From JAIBCC01 sp963763855 (GTDB lineage Bacteria > Acidobacteriota > Blastocatellia > Pyrinomonadales > Pyrinomonadaceae): a stretch of DNA of 64,000 bases. The notes beneath the pieces were generated by a model. It was not told the origin of the DNA, made no database searches, and was given only the letters and a program-made list of their open reading frames with translations. Numbering within the stretch: the stretch's first letter is position 1; each line of letters begins with the position of its first letter. Location of the stretch: assembly GCA_963763855.1 (NCBI GenBank), contig CAVXPU010000002.1, positions 372,001-436,000 of the forward strand, given 5' to 3'. The translations under genes were made by a program, and so were the position numbers. Of this stretch, positions 24,649 to 32,476 are shown piece by piece.

Positions 24649-25491
24649 ATGAAGCAATTATTAGGTTTAGCATTTGCTCTGCTTTTTACAGTTTCGGCTA
24701 TTGCGATGGATCAAAATGGCGATTATGCAAAATTAAATGGTCAAAAAGTCTATTTCAAAAGCTTTGGAAAAGGTAAAAAAGCAGTTGTTTTGGTTCATGG
24801 GTGGACTTGTAATTCCGAATTTTGGAAAAATTCATATGCATCATTCCCGGAATATCGTGTCATTGCGGTCGATTTAATCGGACACGGCAAAAGCGATAAG
24901 CCAAAAGCAAATTACACGATGGAATATTTCGCACAATCGATTGAAGCCGTCATGAAAAAGGCGAAAGTAAAGAAAGCAGTTTTGGTTGGACACAGCATGG
25001 GAACTCCCGTGATTCGGCAATTTTATCGCCTCTACCCTAGGAAAACATTGGGTTTAGTAATTGTTGACGGTGCTTTGCGTCCATTTGGTCCAAAGGCTCA
25101 AATTGACCAATTTATGGCTCCCTTGCGTGCAAATTATAAAGCCGTTGCACCAAGTTTTATTGATGGATTAGCCGGAAAAATTTCGCCCGAACTCAAGACT
25201 TTTGTTAAAGATTCGATGCTCTCGACTCCTGAACATGTAGCACTTAGTGCAATGGATGGAATGGGAGATGAAAGCCTCTATAAGACTGATAAGATTGATG
25301 TTCCGGTTTTCGCAGTTTTGGCAGATTCTTCTTTTGGGCAACAAAAAGACCTCGAACAATTCTTGCGTTCGATGATTTCAAATCTTGATTTGAAGATGTG
25401 GAAAGACGTGTCACACTTTTTGATGATGGAAAAACCAAAAGAATTTAATTCTGAGCTAAAAGCATTTGTCATAAAAAATAAAATGCTTTAG
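24649..25491 (+). CDS. Exported alpha/beta-hydrolase
   Basis: A 280-residue serine hydrolase with a signal peptide (about 1-20). The oxyanion-hole segment is VLVHGWTCNSEFW, the nucleophile elbow GHSMG sits near 121-125, and the catalytic His is in KDVSHFLMMEKPKEF near the end; the acid is probably the Asp in VLADSSFG. Esterase, lipase or epoxide-hydrolase-like activity is possible. ATG 24649 follows the previous stop with no gap. Confidence 0.83.
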   Translation: MKQLLGLAFALLFTVSAIAMDQNGDYAKLNGQKVYFKSFGKGKKAVVLVHGWTCNSEFWKNSYASFPEYRVIAVDLIGHGKSDKPKANYTMEYFAQSIEAVMKKAKVKKAVLVGHSMGTPVIRQFYRLYPRKTLGLVIVDGALRPFGPKAQIDQFMAPLRANYKAVAPSFIDGLAGKISPELKTFVKDSMLSTPEHVALSAMDGMGDESLYKTDKIDVPVFAVLADSSFGQQKDLEQFLRSMISNLDLKMWKDVSHFLMMEKPKEFNSELKAFVIKNKML

Positions 25492-25565
25492 TTTTACGGG
25501 GCAGATTTGGTAAAATTTTATTGGATTTAGAAATCCTATCCTTCAGTTTTCCTTCCGATAAAATT

Positions 25566-26096
25566 ATGCCGCCAAGAAGTATTCCAAAAACAATCATCGC
25601 CGCCATTTTCTCAATCTATTTTTTGTGGTGTGCCTACGATCCAATCAATGCAGTTTTTCTACACCTTATTTACACACCTCTGCACGAAGCAGGTCATGTT
25701 TTCTTTCGTATTTTAGGCGAATTCATAGGAATTGCCGGCGGTTCGCTTTTTCAAATAATTGTGCCGGCGGTATTTTTTGGCTATTTCGTTTACAACAAAA
25801 AACCGTTTTCAGCGTCCATCGTTTTGTTTTGGGTTGGACAAAGTTTTAGCGACGTTTTTGTTTACGCAAATGATGCAGTTGTGATGCAGCTTCCGCTTTT
25901 GAGCGGAGTAACGGGCAGCGAAGGCGGTTTCCACGATTGGAATTATTTGCTTAATGAAACCGGACTGCTTTCCAAAACTCAATTAATTGCTAAAATGATA
26001 AGGTTTGTAGGAATTATAACGATGATATTGGCTATCATCGGCTCATTTTATTACGCCAGAGAAGGCGAAGAACTTTTATCGGTTAATGAATTATGA
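25566..26096 (+). CDS. Membrane protein with HExxH motif (M50-like candidate)
   Basis: A 176-residue integral membrane protein with about four hydrophobic spans. HEAGH at residues 40-44 lies just after the first span in YTPLHEAGHVFFRIL, like the zinc motif of intramembrane M50/S2P-type proteases. No clear NxxPG or LDG third-ligand motif was found, so activity is not certain. ATG 25566 chosen over TTG 25521. Its stop overlaps the SDR gene (ATGA). Confidence 0.6.
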   Translation: MPPRSIPKTIIAAIFSIYFLWCAYDPINAVFLHLIYTPLHEAGHVFFRILGEFIGIAGGSLFQIIVPAVFFGYFVYNKKPFSASIVLFWVGQSFSDVFVYANDAVVMQLPLLSGVTGSEGGFHDWNYLLNETGLLSKTQLIAKMIRFVGIITMILAIIGSFYYAREGEELLSVNEL

Positions 26097-26893
26097 AGGT
26101 AACACTTATCACAGGGGCGTCCGGCGGAATCGGCGAGGCATTTGCCAGACGTTTAGCGGAAAAAAAACACAATCTCGTTTTGGTAGCCCGCACCGAAAAT
26201 AAGCTCCACGAAATATGCGATGAATTAATGCTCAAGCATGGCATTACGGCTCATTATGTAGCGGTTGATTTAAATGATTTTGAAGCAGATCAAAAGCTTT
26301 TTGAAGAAACTGAAAGAAACGGAATGGAAGTTGATTGGCTAATCAACAATGCGGGTTTTGGCTCGATGGGCGATTTTGCGGATCTAAGTTTGGATAAAGA
26401 ACTTGATATGATCGGGCTAAATGTCATGGCATTGGTCGCTTTAACTCATCGATATTTGCAAGGAATGCGAGCCAGAAAAAGCGGAACGATTATCAATGTT
26501 TCTTCAACGGCAAGCTTCCAACCAATTCCTTATATGGCGACCTATGCGGCAACAAAGGCTTTTGTTACATCATTTACAGAAGCCATCGCTGAAGAAAACA
26601 AATCTTTTGGAATTACCGCGACAGCTCTTTGCCCAGGTCCTACCGAAACAAATTTCTTCGCCGCTGCTGGGGCGATTCCATTCAATGCAAAAGGAATGCA
26701 GACCGCTGAAGAGGTTGTGGAAACGGGTTTGGAAGGCGTTGCTCGCGGGAAATCACATATTATTTCGGGCTGGACAAATTTCATTGGTGCATATTTGGCA
26801 AATCTTGCACCAAATTCGCTTGTCACTAAAACCATTGGCGGCGTAATGCGACCAAAAGTTCAAGCGAAAACTTTGGAAAAACCGAATGACTAA
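26093..26893 (+). CDS. Short-chain dehydrogenase/reductase
   Basis: A 266-residue SDR of the DltE/YqjQ-like classical type. It has the NAD(P) motif TGASGGIG (7-14), NNAG, the Ser of the catalytic triad in INVSSTASF, and Tyr-x-x-x-Lys in YAATK (about 151-155). The N-terminal pattern LVLVARTENKL suggests NADPH. Substrate unknown. It overlaps the upstream gene by four bases and serC by eight. Confidence 0.87.
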   Translation: MKVTLITGASGGIGEAFARRLAEKKHNLVLVARTENKLHEICDELMLKHGITAHYVAVDLNDFEADQKLFEETERNGMEVDWLINNAGFGSMGDFADLSLDKELDMIGLNVMALVALTHRYLQGMRARKSGTIINVSSTASFQPIPYMATYAATKAFVTSFTEAIAEENKSFGITATALCPGPTETNFFAAAGAIPFNAKGMQTAEEVVETGLEGVARGKSHIISGWTNFIGAYLANLAPNSLVTKTIGGVMRPKVQAKTLEKPND

Positions 26894-27974
26894 AAGGATT
26901 TACAATTTTAGTGCCGGACCCGCAATTTTGCCGACCGAAGTTTTGCAAAAAGCACAATCGGAAATGCTTTCTCTCAATGAAATTGGGATGAGCGTAATGG
27001 AGATTTCCCATCGCTCTGAATATTTCGAGAATATCTTGGCGAGTGCAAAACAAGGCATTCGTGAACTTTTAGATATTCCAAGCAATTATCAGATTCTTTT
27101 CCTGCAAGGCGGTGCGTCGCTCCAATTTTCAATGATTCCGCAGAATTTTCTTTCGAAAGACAAAACAGCAGACTATGTTGTGACCGGTGCTTGGAGCAAA
27201 AAAGCAGTCAAAGAAGCGAAACTCTTTGGCAATGTAAATATTGTCTTTTCGAGCGAACAAAGCGGCTTCAAATCTGCTCCAAATCAAGCGGATTTCCGTT
27301 TCTCAAATGATGCCGAATACGTTCACTATTGCTCGAATGAAACTATTGACGGTGTTGAGTTTAAGTATGATTTGGACGGCGGAAATGTGCCTGTAATTTG
27401 CGATGCTTCGTCGAATATTTTGTCAAAACCAATTGACGTTTCAAAATATGCTTTTGTTTACGGCGGGGCTCAAAAAAACATCGGACCTTCAGGCATAACG
27501 CTCGTGATAATTCGTGATGATATGCTCGAAAAAGTTCCGGCAAATCTTCCTGCAATGCTTGATTATCGAAATTTTGCCGACACTGCTTCGATGCCCAATA
27601 CTCCGAACACGTGGGGAATTTACTTGATTGATTTAGTCTGTAAATGGTTGAAAAATAAGGGCGGACTTGCAGAAATCGCTAAATTCAATGAAGCGAAAGC
27701 AAAGGTAATTTACGATGCAATTGATTCGAGCGATGGCTACTATCGGGGACACGCCGACCGCAACGCACGGTCGCTGATGAACATAACTTTTCGCTTATCC
27801 AACGAAGATTTAGAGCAAAAATTCTGTGATGAAGCAACTGCTCAAGGCTTTGACGGCTTGAAAGGACACCGATCAGTCGGCGGAATTCGGGCTTCGATCT
27901 ATAATGCTTTTCCGATTGAAGGTGCTGAGAGATTGGTCCAATTTATGAAAGAGTTTTCTGAAAATAATTCGTGA
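26886..27974 (+). CDS. serC: Phosphoserine aminotransferase
   Basis: A 362-residue PLP enzyme that makes O-phosphoserine from 3-phosphohydroxypyruvate for serine (and in some bacteria pyridoxal) synthesis. N-terminus IYNFSAGPAILP is the family hallmark. The PLP lysine is in YGGAQKNIGPSG near 195, and HRSVGGIRASIYNA is the conserved C-terminal segment. Full length. Its start lies inside the end of the SDR gene. Confidence 0.96.
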   Translation: MTKRIYNFSAGPAILPTEVLQKAQSEMLSLNEIGMSVMEISHRSEYFENILASAKQGIRELLDIPSNYQILFLQGGASLQFSMIPQNFLSKDKTADYVVTGAWSKKAVKEAKLFGNVNIVFSSEQSGFKSAPNQADFRFSNDAEYVHYCSNETIDGVEFKYDLDGGNVPVICDASSNILSKPIDVSKYAFVYGGAQKNIGPSGITLVIIRDDMLEKVPANLPAMLDYRNFADTASMPNTPNTWGIYLIDLVCKWLKNKGGLAEIAKFNEAKAKVIYDAIDSSDGYYRGHADRNARSLMNITFRLSNEDLEQKFCDEATAQGFDGLKGHRSVGGIRASIYNAFPIEGAERLVQFMKEFSENNS

Positions 27975-28041
27975 AGTTTGCTACAATTATTAATGCGTTA
28001 CACCAAACGTATTTCACCACGTGCCTCATTCAAATTTCTTT

Positions 28042-29007
28042 ATGCAAAAACCTAACGCAAGTCTCTCCTTAGATTTAGACAATAAATGGTCGTATATGAA
28101 AACGCACGGCGATGCGGGTTGGGAAAGTTTTCCGAGCTATCTTGACGTTGTTGTGCCGCGTGCGTTGGATTTTTTGCGTGAAAGAAACCTGGAAATTACG
28201 TTTTTTATTGTCGGGCAAGATGCTGCGTTGGATAAAAATTTAGATGCATTGTCTCAGATTCCCGCCGCCGGACACGAAATTGGAAATCATAGTTTTAATC
28301 ACGAACCGTGGCTGCATCTTTATTCAAAAGAACAACTTACCGAAGAATTTGAAAAGACCGAAACTGCAATTTCGCGTTTTACCGATCAAAAATTAATCGG
28401 CTTTCGCGGTCCCGGTTATTCACTTTCGCCGACTGTTTTGGAAGTTTTGTCCGAACGCGGTTACGAATACGATTGTTCGACTTTGCCGACGTATATCGGA
28501 CCGCTTGCCAGAGCATATTATTTCCTCGCATCGCCTGATATGACCGCCGAGGAAAAGGAAAAACGCAAAAAATTATTCGGCAAATTTTCCGATGGTTTTC
28601 AGAGTTTGAAGCCGTATAAATGGCAGATCGGCGAAAAATCGATGGTCGAAATTCCGGTTACGACGCTGCCAATTTTCAAAACTCCGATTCACGCCAGCTA
28701 CGTAATTTATCTTTCAACTTTTTCACGCCTTGCCGCAAAGACTTACTGGAAAACTGCGGTTGAAATGTGCAAATTGACCGGCACAGAGCTTAGTTTATTG
28801 CTTCATCCGCTTGATTTTCTTTCAGGCGACGATGCACCCGAACTCAAGTTTTTTCCTGCAATGAACCTGCCAATTGAGAAAAAGCTCGATTTTCTCAGCG
28901 AAATTTTGGAAACTTTGGGTAAATCGTTCTCTATTTTAAATATGCGGCAACATGCAAAAGCGGTCGCAAATTCAAACCTTCGCGTTAAAACTTCCCTTCC
29001 TGAATAA
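28042..29007 (+). CDS. Polysaccharide deacetylase (NodB-type)
   Basis: A 321-residue carbohydrate esterase family 4 protein. The metal motif is present as SLDLDNKW (Asp-Asp) near 11-13 and HEIGNHSFNH near 83-92, with RGPGYS near 125. It removes N-acetyl groups from polysaccharides or glycolipid sugars. There is no signal peptide, so the enzyme may act on a lipid-linked precursor in the cytoplasm. A GTG start at 28021 is possible. It is the first gene of a run with two methyltransferases, a flavoprotein and a membrane glycosyltransferase. Confidence 0.85.
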   Translation: MQKPNASLSLDLDNKWSYMKTHGDAGWESFPSYLDVVVPRALDFLRERNLEITFFIVGQDAALDKNLDALSQIPAAGHEIGNHSFNHEPWLHLYSKEQLTEEFEKTETAISRFTDQKLIGFRGPGYSLSPTVLEVLSERGYEYDCSTLPTYIGPLARAYYFLASPDMTAEEKEKRKKLFGKFSDGFQSLKPYKWQIGEKSMVEIPVTTLPIFKTPIHASYVIYLSTFSRLAAKTYWKTAVEMCKLTGTELSLLLHPLDFLSGDDAPELKFFPAMNLPIEKKLDFLSEILETLGKSFSILNMRQHAKAVANSNLRVKTSLPE

Positions 29008-29027
29008 GCAACACGAATATCAAATAA

Positions 29028-29041
29028 CCAACTGAAGTTGG
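29028..29041. repeat. Short palindrome CCAnCT-nn-AGnTGG (copy 1)
   Basis: CCAACTGAAGTTGG, a perfect 6-bp stem with a two-base loop, is followed by AACTC. Related palindromes CCACCT/AGGTGG and CCATCT/AGATGG lie at 42944-42957 and 42976-42989, and the last also has AACTC after it. Confidence 0.6.
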
Positions 29042-29054
29042 AACTCTAAGCTTT

Positions 29055-29897
29055 ATGAAATGTCCGCTCTGCAGCTCGGATTCTACCCGAAAATTTGAAG
29101 TAAAAAATTATTGGATACGCGATTGTAGCTCGTGTTTGCATCGGTTTACCGAACTCGCCGCGGATCAGAATCATGTTGAGAAAACATACGATGATTCCTA
29201 TTTTAACGGCGGCGGAGCCGGATATACCGACTATTTGCAGGAGTCCGAGATCTTGCGTCAACGAGGGAATTGGTATGGCAAACTTTTGTCGAAATATACT
29301 AATAAAGGCAAGGTTTTAGACGTTGGTTCAGCCGCCGGATTCATTCTAAAGGGTATGGAAGAAACGGGCTGGAACGGCGTTGGAATCGAACCGAATGAGT
29401 CGATGGCGGAATATGGTCGTAAGAATTTGAACCTTGAAATCTACAAAACGAGCGTTGAGAATTATGCGTCCGACGAGAAATTTGATCTCGTTACGATGAT
29501 TCAGGTGATGGCTCATTTTGTAGAGCCAAGGCAGGTTTTCTCGCATGTTTCCGACACATTGAAGGCAAATGGACATCTTTTGATCGAAACTTGGAACCGT
29601 AAAAGTCTATCCGAGAAAATCTTCGGCACAAAATGGCACGAATATTCGCCGCCAAGCGTTTTACAATTTTTCAGTGATGATGGGATCGAAAAACTCGCTA
29701 AGGAACAAGGATTTGAACGAATTGCAATCGGCAGACCTTCAAAATGGATCAGCGGTTCGCACGCTAAATCATTGATCGCATATAAGTTCGGTAATAAATC
29801 AATCGTCACAAAATTATCAAAACTCGTCCCTGATAAGTTGAGTTTTCCGTATCCCGCCGAAGATTTATTCTGGGTTTTGTATAAGAAAACTAACTAA
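29055..29897 (+). CDS. SAM-dependent methyltransferase with N-terminal zinc ribbon (copy 1)
   Basis: A 280-residue protein. It has an N-terminal zinc ribbon (CPLCSS ... CSSC, residues 3-27) followed by a class I methyltransferase with motif I KVLDVGSAAG near 81-90. The acidic residue is in GIEPNES, and FDLVTMIQVMAHF is motif II. This architecture is common in surface-sugar clusters as C- or O-methyltransferases. It shares its plan with the next gene but is not a close copy. Confidence 0.85.
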   Translation: MKCPLCSSDSTRKFEVKNYWIRDCSSCLHRFTELAADQNHVEKTYDDSYFNGGGAGYTDYLQESEILRQRGNWYGKLLSKYTNKGKVLDVGSAAGFILKGMEETGWNGVGIEPNESMAEYGRKNLNLEIYKTSVENYASDEKFDLVTMIQVMAHFVEPRQVFSHVSDTLKANGHLLIETWNRKSLSEKIFGTKWHEYSPPSVLQFFSDDGIEKLAKEQGFERIAIGRPSKWISGSHAKSLIAYKFGNKSIVTKLSKLVPDKLSFPYPAEDLFWVLYKKTN

Positions 29898-29902
29898 TTT
29901 TG

Positions 29903-29976
29903 ACAGGATGGACAGGGTAAACAGGATGAGATACTTTCAAATTCAGAAAATATCCTGCAAATCCTGTCTATCTTGT
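29903..29976. repeat. Inverted stack of 9-nt units (ACAGGATnn x3, ATCCTGTnn x3)
   Basis: ACAGGAT at 29903, ACAGGGT at 29912 and ACAGGAT at 29921 are spaced exactly 9 bases apart. ATCCTGC at 29952, ATCCTGT at 29961 and ATCTTGT at 29970 are the inverted units at the same spacing. A 20-base AT-rich loop lies between. The right arm runs to the possible TTG start of the next gene. Confidence 0.85.
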
Positions 29977-30032
29977 TTGATTTCTTTGCTTTAATCGTGG
30001 AAAACGAGGCTTTTTCAGCGTATATTAACGTT

Positions 30033-31004
30033 GTGAAACAAGCCGCGAAATTAAAACCTGCGAAATCGGAATCGCTCGAACTCGTTCATGTTTCTTGTTG
30101 CGTTTGCGGTTCCGACGATGCAAAAGTGGTCGGAATTGGCGAAGATTTTGAATATCGAACGAGCAGCGATGTTTTCGCCGCGATGCAATGCAAAACATGC
30201 GGATTAGTTTACTTAAATCCGCGACCGAGCGTTTCAGAATTCGACCGAATTTATCCGCCAACTTATCACGCTTTTGACTTTTCTGAAGAAGAATTCGGCT
30301 TTGTTCATAAAGTTCGCAGCCGCTTGGAAGCCAATCGTTTATTGGCTTTGTGCAAAGATTTAGGCGATGACGCAAAGATCTTAGACGTTGGTTGCGGCGA
30401 TGGTTTTCATCTGCGTTTGCTGCGGGAATTCGGCAATAAAAATTGGACGCTAGAAGGTTTGGATGCAAGCGAAAAAGCCGTTCAAATCGCCGAAAAATTT
30501 GGAACAAAAGTTCACCTCGGAACAGCGGAAAGCAACGATTTGCCCGAAAATACATACGATTTGGCTTTCCTGATCCAGACGATTGAACACGTTGAAAAAC
30601 CCAACGAAGTTTTGCCCGCAATTTGTCGAGTGTTGAAACCAAATGGCAAACTTATCATCGTAACGGATAATACGGATTCGCTCGATTTCAAACTTTTCAA
30701 AAACGGATATTGGGGCGGTTATCATTTTCCACGCCACTGGAACTTGTTTAATCGCAATGCTTTAGCGACACTTACCGAAAAGTCGGGCTTCAAAATCGAC
30801 AAAATTGAAACGGTCGTGAGCCCCGTAAATTGGGTTTATTCGATTCACAATGCGTTGGTTGATATGAACGCTCCGCAGTTTTTGATCAATCAATTTACGC
30901 TGAAATCGACAATTTCGCTCGGTATTTTTACGATTTTGGACATTGTTTTGCAGAAACTTGGACGAGGGGCGTTGCTGCGGGCGACTTTGATGAAATCGAT
31001 TTAG
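30033..31004 (+). CDS. SAM-dependent methyltransferase with N-terminal zinc ribbon (copy 2)
   Basis: A methyltransferase of about 323 residues with a zinc ribbon at the N-terminus (CCVCGS ... CKTCGL) and motif I KILDVGCGDGFH. Motif II is YDLAFLIQTIEHVEKPNEVL, with NGKLIIVTDN after it. The start is uncertain: GTG 30033 is preferred because the frame open to TTG 29973 begins inside the intergenic repeat and lacks family sequence. It lies in the middle of the glycan gene run. Likely acts on a nucleotide- or lipid-linked sugar, but that is inferred from context. Confidence 0.8.
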   Translation: MKQAAKLKPAKSESLELVHVSCCVCGSDDAKVVGIGEDFEYRTSSDVFAAMQCKTCGLVYLNPRPSVSEFDRIYPPTYHAFDFSEEEFGFVHKVRSRLEANRLLALCKDLGDDAKILDVGCGDGFHLRLLREFGNKNWTLEGLDASEKAVQIAEKFGTKVHLGTAESNDLPENTYDLAFLIQTIEHVEKPNEVLPAICRVLKPNGKLIIVTDNTDSLDFKLFKNGYWGGYHFPRHWNLFNRNALATLTEKSGFKIDKIETVVSPVNWVYSIHNALVDMNAPQFLINQFTLKSTISLGIFTILDIVLQKLGRGALLRATLMKSI

Positions 31005-31141
31005 CCACGAACAAACACGAAATGACACGAAAGAGTTTAGGGAATTTAGACGCGGAAAAACACGGATCGGACGGATTTTCGCGGAGTGATCTATTAAGAA
31101 AACAGCGTAAATCCGTTTGATCGGCGTTTTTCCGCGTCTAA
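31005..31141. repeat. Composite inverted-repeat element between methyltransferase and flavoprotein genes
   Basis: CACGA occurs at 31006, 31016 and 31026 (10-base period). A 33-base arm at 31046-31078 (begins TTAGACGCGGAAAAAC, ends ACGGATTT) is mirrored at 31109-31141 (begins AAATCCGTTTGATCGG, ends CGCGTCTAA) with about four mismatches. The arm itself is made of CGCGGA/CACGGA/GACGGA units. It fills the whole gap and could fold into a very strong hairpin. Confidence 0.85.
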
Positions 31142-31150
31142 TTGAAATTG

Positions 31151-32473
31151 ATGGAATTTACAACTGAAAATCCAATCGCAATCATTGGCGGCGGCATCGC
31201 AGGTTTGACCGCCGCGAACTATTTGCATCAAAAAAACGTGCCGTTTTTGCTTTACGAAGCGGGTAAAAAAATTGCCGGTTTGGCGAGTAGTTTTAAGGAT
31301 GAAGAAGGTTTTTCATACGATTTTGGAGCTCATTTTGTTACGAATCGTTTGGCGGCGATGCTCGGAGTTTCCGGCGACTGCAAACCTGTAAAGCATTACA
31401 GCGAAACGGTTTTGCTCGGCGGAAAGACTTACTCGTATCCGTTTGGTTTGATGAAAATTCCGCGAATGACGTTGAGCGGTGCGTTGAGTCAATTGGGCGG
31501 AAACAACGTTGAAAAAACCGCACAAAATTGGTTTCGTAGCAAATACGGAAAGGCGTTGGCGGACGAAGTTGCGTTGCCTCTGATAGAAGCTTGGTCGGGT
31601 GCGAAGGCGGAAGATCTGTCGTCGTCAGTCGGCGAAAGTTTGCCCGGAAGCATAGCGAAAACAATCTATTTGAAGCTCGCGAGCAAGGTTTTGAAAAGGG
31701 CGGTTTGCATCGGTTATAGCCGCGAATTGCCGGAAAGTCCTAACGTTTGGCACGTTTATCCAAACGAAGGCGTTCACACGCTGTGCGAAAAATTAGCTGA
31801 AAATATCCACGATAAAATCAGACTTGAATCGCCAATTGAAGAAATATTGGTCGAAAATGAAAAGGTCATCGCTGTTCGATCAAAAGGCGTAACCCAAGCA
31901 GTTTCAGCAGTTATCAGCACCGTACCGGCTCCAATCTTGGCGAAAATCACTAAAGGAACAGATAAACTCGAAAAATTCGCGAAGTTTAAATATAGACCGA
32001 TGACGTTTGTAAATATGCGTTTTGAAGGTCGCGGATTGCTGCCCGATGTCGTGCTGTGGCTACCCGAAAATAAATATCCATTTTTCCGTTTGACTGAGGC
32101 GACGCTTTCGATGCCTTGGCTCGCACCGGAAGGAAAAACGATGATTACGGTGGACATTGGTTGCAAAAAAGATGACGAAATTTGGTCAATGGACAACGAC
32201 AAACTTGGCGAATTTTGTTTGGAACATCTGGCAAAAATTATCCCAAATGCGAAAGAAAAATATCTAGGTTGCCACACGTTGCGAACCCCGATTTCGTATC
32301 CTGTTTTCTTGAAAGAGTATGAGCAAGAACGACTCGATTTTGAAAATGGAACAGGCATCGAAAACCTTCTGAGCGTTGGACGAAACGGCGAGTTTGCACA
32401 TATATTTATGGAAGACGTTTATTGGCGGACTCTGCAAAAAACACGGCAACTGATTAAGTCTAAAACAGCCTGA
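31151..32473 (+). CDS. FAD-dependent amine-oxidase/protoporphyrinogen-oxidase-like flavoprotein
   Basis: A 440-residue flavoprotein with the Rossmann dinucleotide motif IIGGGIAGLTAANYL (about 10-24) and the second FAD segment FLLYEAGKKIAGLASS. GFSYDFGAHFV follows at the typical place. It is related to the UDP-galactopyranose-mutase/protoporphyrinogen-oxidase superfamily. A role on a sugar or isoprenoid substrate is suggested only by the flanking glycan genes. ATG 31151 is preferred over TTG 31142. The glycosyltransferase follows after 3 bases. Confidence 0.82.
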   Translation: MEFTTENPIAIIGGGIAGLTAANYLHQKNVPFLLYEAGKKIAGLASSFKDEEGFSYDFGAHFVTNRLAAMLGVSGDCKPVKHYSETVLLGGKTYSYPFGLMKIPRMTLSGALSQLGGNNVEKTAQNWFRSKYGKALADEVALPLIEAWSGAKAEDLSSSVGESLPGSIAKTIYLKLASKVLKRAVCIGYSRELPESPNVWHVYPNEGVHTLCEKLAENIHDKIRLESPIEEILVENEKVIAVRSKGVTQAVSAVISTVPAPILAKITKGTDKLEKFAKFKYRPMTFVNMRFEGRGLLPDVVLWLPENKYPFFRLTEATLSMPWLAPEGKTMITVDIGCKKDDEIWSMDNDKLGEFCLEHLAKIIPNAKEKYLGCHTLRTPISYPVFLKEYEQERLDFENGTGIENLLSVGRNGEFAHIFMEDVYWRTLQKTRQLIKSKTA

Positions 32474-32476
32474 TTC

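Noticed and set aside
29973..30032. TTG start of the second zinc-ribbon methyltransferase
   Set aside because: This start lies inside the inverted stack, and the residues it adds do not resemble the family.
29903..31141. CRISPR array from the periodic repeats
   Set aside because: The units are 9-10 bases without unique spacers and are followed by inverted copies, unlike a CRISPR.
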